From NCBI RefSeq assembly GCF_028554725.1, contig NC_071671.1, positions 46,346,501 through 46,410,500 of the forward strand: a DNA stretch of 64,000 bases, written 5' to 3'. Origin of the DNA: Zeugodacus cucurbitae. Lineage: Eukaryota; Arthropoda; Insecta; Diptera; Tephritidae. Of the stretch, positions 11,422-22,180 are shown piece by piece. How positions within the stretch are numbered: position 1 is the stretch's first letter; the number at the start of each line of letters is the position of its first letter. The position numbers and the translations under genes were made by a program. The notes under the pieces were generated by a model, which saw nothing but the letters and a program-made list of their open reading frames with translations, was not told the origin of the DNA and ran no database searches.

Positions 11422-14357
11422 ATGCCGATTTTCTCAAAATACGCGCTGCTAAGAGGTGTGTGTTTGTTTTGCATATGTTATGTGATCGATTTTGAAAGTA
11501 ATATATGTTTTTAGAAAAGGAAAAAAGTGTGAATATTCTGCGTAAAAATATGCGCACTGAGAAATAAGATAATAAATATAGTGATCTAATTTTCTACTAT
11601 ATCCTCAACTAGTTATATATTTTGTATATATGTAAATAGTATATGCGAATTTTTCTAATTTTTATAAAACCCAAAACGTCTGAATAACAAATAAATATCA
11701 ATGAACTGTCAAGAACATTGCAAAAATAGCATTTTATCTCGGTGCATTAGTCGGGTGATCCGAAAATGATATAAAATACAGCTAAGATTTCGCATCGTAC
11801 CAATTTTTATTTTCAAATGAGAGGGAAGATCCCGAAAAGTTGGTTTTTTCGTTGACGGTGATAAATCGGATCGTTTAAAGAGATCTATAGACATGATCGT
11901 TACGGATACCGATACTTATGATCACTAATAGCGGATTTTTGTGACAGAAACGAAGATTTTAATAAAAAAAAATTCTAAATTAAAAAAAATTTAAAAAGAA
12001 CAATATATAATTTTGGACCAAGATTGTTTACTCCGTATATTTAATTATATTTTATGACATTTCTAATTGTTTAAATAAGTCTCACTCACAAGAGCTATTT
12101 GTATATAAATATACAAACTATCATGAATATTACAATTATTTTATTAAACTGATTTAATTCACACACAATTCTTAATTCAAAATAATCCAGAGAATATGAA
12201 TATATTTTTTCCCGCAAAAAACAGACCCACCCTAATGAAAATGTTTATTATATACTGACATAAGCACAAATAGTCAGAATACACACGCTCCCGCTCATAA
12301 ATACACGTGCCGCTTCCAATTCTATTTATATGGCTGCCGAGCGATGAAGACCGAAGAATAAATGAATTTTAATAAACAACATCTGTAAGCGAAGAAGCAC
12401 TACTGTCTGGGAGAAATAATTTTGCAAAGCGTCTGCACAAAATATTCTACAATTTCCCGCATTTTTATTATTTTTCTTCTCTCACTAATATGCATTTCGT
12501 ATAATTTGCAGGCGCTGATAGCGTACTACGCCAGAGTCAACGACTCTTCGCCTTGTCCAACGCTCAAGCCTCGGCCGCACGTCCAGCGTTGACTCAGTTT
12601 CGCGATATACTGAGCACACAAATCACAGGCATCAAGGATGCCGGCACCTATAAGATGGAACGTGTTATCACCTCGTCACAGAGCACCGAGATCACTGTGG
12701 AGGGCACACAGAAGCGGATCTTGAATTTTTGCGCTAATAATTATCTGGGTTTGTCGGTATGTAAAGTTTATGTAGATTTTGTTATTTGTGAAAATTTGAA
12801 TAAGACTTGGTAGTATGTGGACCATGGTTGTTCTATTCACAACTATTACCATTGGTCTTGACTCAGACTTCTTGAGTTCGTCCTTTATTGAGTTTTCAGC
12901 AAACCGCTGTGGACGAAAAGCATGAAAGATGCAGGCAAACATTAAGATAGTGGTTTTCTAACATGTAAGAGAATCTCGAAGACAGCCCCCAGGCAATTAG
13001 AAGTGGTTAAGAGCGGTTCCTGGATTCATATCACTCGCAGACCACTTTGAGGGAAAATGGACACTCATTTTCCCTTATTCATTAAGTAACTCTTTATAAG
13101 TTTAAACTCCTCCCCAGTACCATACAAATGCTTGATTTTCAACTACTCCTTTACTCTAACAATTACCTTTTCACATCACTTTCAGAACAACCCCGAGGTG
13201 GTTAACTACAGCAAAGAACTACTGGATAAATATGGAGCCGGCCTTAGCTCGGTGCGTTTCATTTGCGGCACACAATCGATACACAAGGATCTGGAAAAGA
13301 AAATTGCACAGTTTCATGGGCGTGAGGACGCCATTTTGTATGCTTCTTGCTTTGATGCAAATGCCGGCATTTTCGAAGCGATTCTCACACCAGACGATGC
13401 GGTCTTCTCCGACGAACTGAATCACGCATCCATTATTGATGGCATACGTCTATGTAAGGCGCAGAAGCAGCGCTATAAGCATCGTGATATGAGTGGTGAG
13501 TCCTAAACACCCCATGTCCTCTACATGTAATAAGCCTTTTCTTTTTGAACGTTATTCTACTCCTTCAATAATAGATCTCGAAAAACAATTGCAATCATCA
13601 ACGGCACGTCTAAAGCTGATTGTTACCGATGGCGTCTTCTCAATGGATGGTAATATCGCACCTTTGCCGAAGATCGTTGATCTCGCAGCCAAATATGATG
13701 CTTTGGTCTTTATGGATGAATGTCATGCGACAGGTTTCTTTGGCGCCACTGGACGTGGTACCGAGGAATACTACGATCTCTTGGGCCGCGTTGATATTAT
13801 CAATTCCACCTTGGGTAAAGCACTTGGTGGCGCTGCTGGCGGCTACACAACTGGTCCGAAAGAGCTGATAACTTTACTGCGTCAAAAGTCGCGTCCCTAT
13901 CTCTTCTCGAATTCTCTACCACCACCAGTGGTAGCGACGGGCATTAAAGTTATGGACATGCTAATGCATTCCGATCAGTTGTCGCAGCGCGTGCAAAGCA
14001 ATACGAAACGTTTTCGCGATGCCATGACTAAGGCGGGCTTTATCATTGCCGGTGAGAATCATCCAATTTGTCCGGTGATGTTGGGTGATGCGCGTCTTGC
14101 CTCCATTTTCGCCGATCAAATGCTTTGTAAGTAGAATTGTTATTACGCTCTTTATCGAGATATTAATACAGTAATATTTTTAAAATTTCTCTCACACAGC
14201 GCGTGGCATTTATGTCATTGGCTTCAGTTTTCCAGTGGTTCCCAAAGGTAAGGCTCGCATTCGTGTACAAATCTCAGCAGCGCATACTACGGACGATATC
14301 GATCATGCCGTGGCCGCTTTCATCGATGTCGGCAAGTCGCTTAAGGTTATTAAGTAA
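11422..14357 (+). CDS. Gcat: Glycine C-acetyltransferase (2-amino-3-ketobutyrate CoA ligase), mitochondrial
   Basis: Five exons: 11422-11455, 12512-12756, 13186-13495, 13575-14126, 14200-14357; all junctions are GT/AG and the phases close to 432 residues. The enzyme cleaves 2-amino-3-ketobutyrate with CoA to glycine and acetyl-CoA, the second step of threonine breakdown after threonine dehydrogenase. It belongs to the alpha-oxoamine synthase group of PLP enzymes. The first ~38 residues ([12 protein letters not shown]...[13 protein letters not shown]) are Arg/Ser-rich without acidic clusters, as in a mitochondrial presequence. Family motifs follow: [36 protein letters not shown] (Asp244 and His247 at the cofactor) and [14 protein letters not shown] with the Schiff-base lysine at 278. 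The C-terminal domain ends [19 protein letters not shown]. The first coding exon is tiny and intron 1 is about 1.06 kb. Poly(A) signals AATAAA lie at 14385 and 14396. Intact. Confidence 0.96.
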
Positions 14358-14401
14358 AAAGAAATAGCGCTGGGAGTAGAAAGAAATAAATCTTGAATAA
14401 A

Positions 14402-14597
14402 ACTTAAGATTCATGCCACAAAATGTGACAACTTATTGCATTTATTATATATTTTAAGAAATAAAGGAATACATACATAGATGTTACTATGTATACTTTT
14501 TAATGGTCTGATTATTTTGTTGTTCGTTATTGTAGTCCTTCGTGGAATATTGCCCTTTAGATGAAGCGACGCTTTGAAGAATGCGTAGATTTTTGAG
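14402..14597. other. Short spacer after GCAT
   Basis: 3' flank of the GCAT gene; nothing further seen. Confidence 0.4.
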
Positions 14598-14928
14598 ACA
14601 CTTAAGCGGGAAAGGCACTTAAATTAATCTCGCTAAGTGCCTCAAGATACTTACCAAACTTTTTCTCAAATACTTCGATCCATTATTTTTTCTCTTAGAA
14701 TGAGAGTCACATTTATTTCTTATTAATAACAAAAATACTTAATAACAACAATAAATATGAAAAAAAAAAAACAAAAAAACATTTTGACAATACTCAGCGC
14801 ATTCAAAGTAAAACATATAAAAGGCACTTAAGAGAGGAAAATTGCAAACAATTTTGTATTTGTGGCTTAAATATTACAGGCATTTAAGCGGGAAAGGCAC
14901 ATAAACGAGGGGGCACTTAAGCGGGGAT
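14598..14928. repeat. Iterated CACTTAAGCGGG motif block
   Basis: The 17-mer TTAAGCGGGAAAGGCAC occurs at 14602-14618 and again at 14884-14900. A further CACTTAAGCGGGG stands at 14914-14926 and AAGGCACTTAAG at about 14821. An inverted relative (CGCTAAGTGCC) is at 14631-14641. The block ends at the 3' tail of the neighbouring retroelement. It is probably part of an unrecognised repeat or MITE into which the retroelement inserted. Confidence 0.5.
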
Positions 14929-15966
14929 CTTCTTCTTCTTCTCGACTGGCGTAGACACCGCTTACGCGGTTATAGCCGAGTATACAAGAGCGAGCCACGC
15001 ATCTCTCCTTTTGGCAGTTTGGCGCCAATTGGTAACACCAAGTCGGAGTGGAGGTCTCCCTCTTCCTCGTCTTCCACCATCGAACACTTTCAGAGCTGGA
15101 GCATTTTCGTCCATTCGAACAACATGGCCCAGCCAGTATAGCCGCTGTCTTTTTGTTGGCTGGACTATGTCAATGTCGTCGTATAAATCGTACAGCCCAT
15201 TGTTCCATCGTCTGCGGTATTCGCCGTTGCCAATGTCTAAGGCAACATGACATGTTGACATCGTCCACGCTTCTGCACCATAAAATAGGACGGGAATGAT
15301 AAGGGACTTGAAGAGTTTAGTAACAAAAGTTCGTCGAGAGAGGACTTACCTTTTCAATTGCCTACTCATTCCAAAGTATCACCTGTTGGCAAGAGTGATC
15401 CAGGCGGGAAAAAGCAGAACTATCATCGGCGTACGCCAGTAGCTGTACATTCTTATAGAAGATTGTATCTTCTCTGTTTAGCTCTGCGGCTCGTACTATT
15501 TTTTCCAGTATCAGATTAAAGAAGTCGCTAGATAGCGAGTCTTCTTCTTCCTGAAACCTCTGAGCCTTCTCTGAAACCTCGTTTGGTATCGAACGGCTCG
15601 GAGAGGGCCTTCCTGACGGAGCTTTTGGTGTTGCTCAACGTCAGCTTACACAGCCGAATTAGTTTTGCGGGGATACCAGCGGGATGGATAATTCAGACAT
15701 TGCGGCATAAAGGCAGCTCCTTTTCGTGTTGTCGAAAGCAGCTTTAAAATCGGCAAAGAAATGGTGTGTGTCGATCCTCTTTTCAAGGGTCTTCTCCAAG
15801 ATTGGCGCATGGTAAATATCTGGTCAGTTGTTGATTTTCCAGGTCTAAAGCCACACTGATAAGGTCCAATCAGTTGCGGTGGGCTCAAGTCTTTCACACA
15901 GTACGCTCGATAGAACCTTATAAGCGATGTTAAGGAGGCTTATGCCTCGGTAGTTGACAATCTAGA
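14929..15966 (-). pseudogene. 5'-truncated non-LTR retrotransposon, RTE-like reverse transcriptase
   Basis: Read on the - strand from about 15966: NYRGISLLNIAYKVLSSVLC, then [19 protein letters not shown] (RT palm entry). After frame breaks comes AELNREDTIFYKNVQLLAYADD, whose catalytic YADD lies at 15422-15433. Next are TFVTKLFKSLIIPVLFYGAE and the C-terminal RLYWLGHVVRMDENAPALKV with GRRGRGRPPLR. The 3' end carries a short (GAA)n tail (14929-14942). Several deletions and frameshifts are present. The lack of an RNase H domain and the C-terminal WLGHVVRM block suggest an RTE-like clade, but assignment needs a search. A second fragment of the same family lies at 51793-52385. Confidence 0.82.
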
Positions 15967-16757
15967 CTGAGCGAAGAATCATATTTTAGTTCCAAACATG
16001 TTAAGTAACACTATAAGAAGAAGCATGGTGATATAAGAACTACTATCCTCCGCCATAGACCCTTTTTTTACTGATATACCGGAAACCCAGCTAGTATCGT
16101 CAACCACTTCACGAATCCATAAACGTCTTTTGCTAGTTCTGACTTATAAATAGCATACCTTTTTCAGCTCTTCTCTGCAGGGTATATTCAGAAAGGGATA
16201 ACAAAATAAAGACACCGATATGCATATTTCATAACTCATATATTGTGTTAACACAGAGGTACGAACGACAACTTACTAGTATGCTGAACAGTAGACAACC
16301 GCTTGGAACAAAGCTACCCATTCACACACTCTCTTCATTCCAAATACCCTTACCGTGGATTCGAACAGGTAATCGCGGTTGGAAAGTGCATGTAACTCAA
16401 CTGTTCTTAAGTTCTTTCTACTTCACGAAGTTATGAGCCCAGTGAAGAAGGTTATTTCGCTTAAACGTTGAGCGTTGTGTAATTTCCAACAACAAATGTT
16501 CCCACTTACTAGTTCTGTGCTTCCAAACTGTTCTCGGCTCTCGCCGTTGCGTTCGATAGTTCGTTTGTGATTTGTTTTTTTTCTTTTTTGTGCTTTGCCT
16601 TGTTATTCTTTTGGCCATGATCTTGGCACTGTACGACACTATGGTTGGCTGGTTTTGTGCCTGCATCGTATGCTAATCGGCTTTCTTTCGCCGCTTTTTC
16701 TTTGCTTTCATTTTTATTTTTACCTTCCATTTGGCTAGCGCTGAATCGATGCCGTAG
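15967..16757. other. Intergenic DNA upstream of serpin A
   Basis: No supported gene. Open frames on both strands near 16245-16780 show no domain and antiparallel overlap typical of chance. Confidence 0.45.
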
Positions 16758-16792
16758 TATAAATTGAAGGTATCCCGGCATTCCCAGTTTTA
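16758..16792 (+). promoter_or_regulatory. TATA promoter of serpin A
   Basis: TATAAAT at 16758-16764 is followed by two initiator-like sites, CCCAGTT (+1 about 16786) and TTAGTC (+1 about 16792), 28 and 34 bases further on. This gives a 5' leader of about 85-90 nt before the start codon at 16876. Confidence 0.5.
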
Positions 16793-16875
16793 GTCTTGCA
16801 GTGAATTTGTTTTCGAACGTAAGAAGTTGAATAATCTCTCGAGTTTAAAGTAGAAAGCCCGCTTACGTTGTAATC

Positions 16876-18306
16876 ATGAAGTGGTGCTTAGGTGGGTGGT
16901 TAATTAAAAAGTGGTTCTTGTAATTTTGTAGATTCTGATCAAGAAATAAAAAGGTGTGTGATCAATAAAATTTAACTTCAAATATTGTTCTCTTATCACC
17001 CTTAGTTGTTGTATTTTTATTAAATTACTTTCTGAGCCGCGATGTCGCCGCCAATGCAATACAGGATCGTAATCTATTCGCCACCGAACTCTTTCAAACA
17101 ATCGCCAGCGAGAAACAGAACGAGAATGTGATCATCTCACCGGTGGCCATACAAACAGCGCTCGGTTTGGCTTACTACGGCGCCGATGGTAAAACCGCCA
17201 GCGAGTTGAAACGCAGCTTACATGCGCATTCGCAGAGCCGCAGCGGCATTGCGAAGAGCTACTACAAACTGTTGCATTCCTTTGTCAAGCCAAAGACCAT
17301 ATTGGAGATTGCCAATAAGATCTACGCTAAGGATGAGTTGGTCATTGAACCGGAATTCCGTGAAGCCGCACAGAAGTACTTCGACTCCGATGCCGAGCAA
17401 TTGGATTTCACCGATGAACCAAAAGCTGTCGACTTGATCAACAAGTGGTTATCCGAGAAGACAAACGGCAAAATACAGAATGTTTTGAATAATGTCGAAC
17501 CCGATATTAATGTAGCGCTTGTGAATGCCATCTACTTCAAAGCCAAGTGGGCGCGTCCCTTCATGGATGATGCCACATCTGATCGTGTATTCTGGTTTAA
17601 CGACAATGAATCGGTCAAGGTGCCCACCATGTTCGCCGACAATTGGTACAACTACGCGGAATACGAAGAATTGGATGCTAAAGCGATTGAGTTGTTCTTT
17701 GAGAATACTGATTTGCGTATGTGGTTCATATTGCCGAACAAGCGTAACGGTCTTTACGAGTTGGAACAAAACTTGAAGGGTGTGGACTTTGATGAGCTCG
17801 AAAAGCGTTGGGAATGGAGCAGTGTAACTGTGAATTTGCCAAAATTCGGTTTCGAATTCGATACCGACTTGAAGCCCTACTTGCTGAAGGTACTTAGGCA
17901 TATACTGTTATTTTTGGATTTTATTCTTAATTCTATTTGTATCTATTAACTAGCTTGGCATCCGCACAATGTTCACCGATGAAGCCGATTTTAGCAACAT
18001 TTTCCACGAATCACCCATCAGCACACGCGTCTCGCGTGTTCAACATAAAGCCTTTATTGATGTGAATGAAATCGGTTGCGAAGCCGCTGCGGCTAGCGGT
18101 ATGTTGGAGTTTTTAAATTCCACAAATTCTAATTCTAATTTTCAAGTTGTTTGTTTAATTTTTATTTCTGACTATTTTCAGTTGCTGTGGGCGTGCCAAT
18201 GTCTTTGCCATGGGATCCTAAAACTTTCATTGCCGACCATCCATTCGTATTCATCATTCGTGACCCTCATGCTATCTACTTTACTGGCCACATTGCCAGA
18301 TTTTAG
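16876..18306 (+). CDS. Serpin A, predicted inhibitory secreted serine protease inhibitor
   Basis: Four exons: 16876-16891, 17006-17889, 17954-18098, 18182-18306; GT/AG junctions, 389 residues. The N-terminus is a signal peptide (MKWCL|VVVFLLNYFLS, then ANA). The fold signatures are present: NVIISPVAIQTALGLAYYGA, VNAIYFKAKWARPF (about residues 180-193) and the C-terminal FIADHPFVFIIRDP. The reactive centre loop hinge, GCEAAAAS (341-348), has the small residues an inhibitory serpin needs for loop insertion. Alignment on the hinge puts the scissile bond at Met355-Ser356, the same P1-P1' pair as human alpha-1-antitrypsin, which suggests elastase- or chymotrypsin-like targets. The last intron splits the loop between P8 and P7. 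Poly(A) signal AATAAA at 18394. It probably acts in haemolymph or a secretion. Clustered with serpins B-D but on the opposite strand. Confidence 0.95.
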
Positions 18307-18399
18307 TTAAGGCAATTTCTATAGCAGTTTTTAGCACTGCATTTATGTATTTAGTTTTTAAGAAAAAATCATGAATTTGCATTTAAATATTTAATAAAT

Positions 18400-21289
18400 C
18401 ATAAGTTTACATATTTTACATTTTTTTTTATTTTTTATGTCTGGATTATTAGTAAGTATGAATTTATGAAATTAGCATTTATGGAATTGGAAAAATCTTT
18501 TGTGACATCACTAGCATCTTGGAAAAATTAGGGTATAATAGCATTATGCCACAAAATGAAAGGAAAGTTGAAACAATAGATCACATCCCAGAGACGTAAT
18601 TGCTTCACCAAATCTATTAGAGGTAGAAAAACGTAACAAAGATTATATAGAGATATAGGTTGAAACATGAAGTATATTTTGATGACTAATCGAATGTTTA
18701 AATACTCTTGATGCGATTAAAATATCACTGAGAATATTCGAACATAGAGACATAAGACTTGGAACAAATAGCTTCACTGATAATAATATTTATCTTGGAA
18801 TCTTACATAGGATTGATCTTGCATCAGCATCTGACATTTCTATTACGATTCAGCACAGCTGAAATTAAATACTCTCTAGATGATCAAATACGACAGTATA
18901 CAATTTTTCCATTTTGCTATTGTAATAATAGAAAACATGTTGATAACTACTAGAAGTTGAAAAATAACGATCCTGTGAAGATTATATGCAATGATATTTT
19001 GGTGTTGGTAATGATAAATTTGGATATACATTACATTAGCTCTATTTCTCAAATTGTGAGGAAATGACATTTTTTTCAAGAATTCAACATAAATGGTAGC
19101 ACAAAGATATTTTCTAGAAAATTGTGAAGCTAAATTAGAGAGTAAATCATAATCCTGACCTGACCATAGAATATTTGAATTTTGATATTTTCAGCAAAAA
19201 TTATATTGTAAGGACCAAGGAGGTCCACATTTTCGATATCTGGAGGTTTGAAAAGTTATAGTGTAATTTTGATTTTTAGGTACATAGTTCACCTCACCTG
19301 TAGTATCTTCACTAGGGCTTGATTTACTGATTTTTAATATTAATTTTTTTTTTTAATTTTATTGCAATTCGAGTAGCTTCTTGGATATGGATTTTGACAA
19401 AAAATGCATGGAGGCACCCAAAACAATTTTCTATGTCTATTATTGATTAATCTAATTATATTTTGTGTATTTGCTATAATGGAAGAATATTTGTGTGGTA
19501 AAGTTATCTGAAGCTACAAACTGAAGGTTGTTCTCCCTTTTGGCCTAATCACGTATATACAATGTTTCTGGAGTGATCCTTAAATTATTCGAGAACATTT
19601 CTTTTGTACGGATCGCATCGAACTGTATTCTTTTAATCGAAGACCCCGAAAAGTTGTCCAACTGTCAAAATGACCATTAAAGACCTATGGAGATATGGAG
19701 ATTTGAAATATTGAAGTATTTAATACTTGAAACTTTAGAGAACTTTATAATCAATTTAACGACATACATACTAGGATCCATGATTGAAATTAAAGAACTC
19801 TGTTTATCTGGCTGAAATGGTTGACAACAGTTCATTATTTGATCTAACACCGAATACTGAATTCATAAGTCATTTCTTTTTTAAAGTTTTGTTGATACCA
19901 GGGCATGCCAACGTATACTCCAAAATCAAACTGTACTCACACTTACTTGACCTACTGTATGAATTTCAATATGTTGCTGCCAAAATATAGCCAAGTATGC
20001 AAATAAAGTACTTAAACGCTATAGAAAATGAAGGAAGGCTTTTGAACTCTTGTAATGTTTTGCTTTTTAATTTTGATTTTTTCCAGTTTTGTTTTGCTAT
20101 TTTTTATTTTGTAGCACTCCACTCAAGCCCAAATTATTGTAAGAGTTGGTAAATAATTGATGCGGCTGGAATTTAAATGAAACAGCATTGAGTACGTGCG
20201 TGAATGTTTTTTGTTTTTGTGTGAATATACAAAAATAAGTTTTTTCTTATCGCCTGAAACCAAAAATAGAAAACACCAAAAGAGTATAACTCTTACAATA
20301 ACAAAAAGAAAAAACAAATTGAACAACAAATTACAACAAACATTTTTACTTTATTACTTGACCCACAAATTATGCCATTTTGCCTTTGCTACTCCAACGA
20401 GTATGAATTTATTTCAAGCGCTTGCTTGCTTATTGTTGTTGTTTCATTTAAAAGACCACAAATAAAAATCGATAAAATATTTTATTTGTACTACGCTGCA
20501 CACCTGTCACCGCAGCGGCACGCACGCACGTACGCACCATGAACGCTCCAAATGAAAAGTTACAGTAAGAATTAAGCAAATAAATACAAACAAAATGTGC
20601 ACAAGACAAGCTAAAAGTGGGGGATAAGATAAACTTCAAGCATCCACAGCTGAGCATGCGCCCCGCAGCAGCACCACAACAACAACTCAAGCAACTTGAG
20701 AATTTCACGCTGTACCCATGCGCGGTCATGTGTACCCACTGGGCTGGGAATGGTTGGTGTGCTTATATAAAGTCAATGGAGGCGCGGCACATACATATGT
20801 ATCTCTGTCGAGATTGAGTAAAAGAAACCAGTATTTTTTTCGGAAAACTTCTTTGTAGTTCAATAGCATCGCTTGAAATGGTTTCTTGTAAGGGCACTTC
20901 ACTGGTGCGGGTTGCCAACTATTTGATTGAAATTATTTCAAATACATAGTTACTAATCTTCTTCTTTCTTAGTTATGACCTTTTTAATGCTTTCTCTCCA
21001 GTCCATGCTTCCTGTACTCAAAGGACTACATGACCTGGGTCTGAAAAACTGATAAACCCATATTACCTCGACTTAAATCTGGATATTCAATCCGATAGGA
21101 TTCGGAACATATTCCCGTATTTTCTACTGAAAGTATTTTATAAAAGGTTTTATTCCCTTGCACAGATTTTCTCAAAATTAAAAAGTGAATTTCCTGAGAG
21201 CGAATTGTGTAACCTTCTGAATAGAGATATTGGTTGGTTATTTGCTTGAAAAGGTAGGCGAAGAGAGTCTGACCGTAAGCGGCCGCACT
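18400..21289. other. Intergenic DNA; isolated TATA box near 20764
   Basis: No supported coding sequence. From about 20460 the DNA becomes GC-richer with CA-repeat and leader-like character. TATATAAAG stands at 20764-20772 (+ strand), but no clear initiator or exon follows. Confidence 0.35.
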
Positions 21290-22180
21290 TAAACCATTAT
21301 TAGACCCATTGTGCTCCCCGAGGGTACCCTGACCAGCATCACCTGAACAGCTGCCTAATTTCTCTCAGATTAGAGTAATGGGAGCCATGAAAGGTATCTC
21401 TTCTTAACCAACAGAAGGCTGGGCGTTCGCAGAGATAATGCTCTAGTGTCTCGTCATCTTCTACGCACACCCTGCATTCTGCCGATTCTACTATACCTAT
21501 ACTATCTGCAGGTGGCGTCTTAGAGGTAGGTGCCCCGTGATGACACCTGTGATACAGCTTAGTTCTCTTTTGCTTAAAGTAAGAAGTTTTTTGGTCTGTC
21601 CGGTGTCAACACTACCCCATAGTAGTTTTGTGGTACGACCCGCGTTGCACATGTTCTATGACCTGAGAAGCATCCATTGCTTTAGGTAGCGATTGAGAGA
21701 ACTGAAAGGTCTCGGTCAGTTCCCTTAAACTGAGCGAGCCAACTCATCCGCCTTTTCGTTTCCTTCTATAACTATATGACCGGGTACCCAGATAATTTTA
21801 ACTGAGTTTTCTTCCGCTAGTCTATTAATTGCCTCTTTGCATCTGACGCATTGAGTTGGCGCAGCGGATAGCCTTAATTGCGGCATGGCTTTCCACAAAA
21901 AAGTTGATGGACCTGTTTGTTTGGGCACAGGCCTACCGAACGCCTTCTCTTAGTCCGACAATCACCATTTCATCATTGGTACCATCTATGATTGTATCGT
22001 TGGTCCATTGCTCTCTGTTGGGGAAGGAGAATGTTGCCTTAATTTCCCCAACAGTCTCGGTTTCGCGGTCACAGGACCAATCCAAACGGGGTTCAGTGAC
22101 AAGATTTATTATGATCTCATGTCCCCATTGGTGCAATGTTTGGGTCCAGTGGCCAAGTGGTGAATAGAGATATTAGGAAA
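21290..22180 (-). pseudogene. Non-LTR retrotransposon relic with RNase H domain (I-like)
   Basis: Read on the - strand from about 22170. The pre-RNase H segment VTEPRLDWSCDRE is followed by FSFPNREQWTNDTIIDGTND, then a deletion that removes the first RNase H strand. RNase H resumes with CKEAINRLAEENSVKIIWVPGH and GNEKADELARSV (about 21725-21860), a hallmark of I/jockey-superfamily elements carrying RNase H. The downstream Cys-rich tail (ECRVCVEDDETLEHYLC) is readable in pieces to about 21300 with several stops. Fully degenerate. Confidence 0.78.

Noticed and set aside
17449..17901. 150-codon - strand frame inside serpin A
   Set aside because: Shadow of the serpin coding frame.
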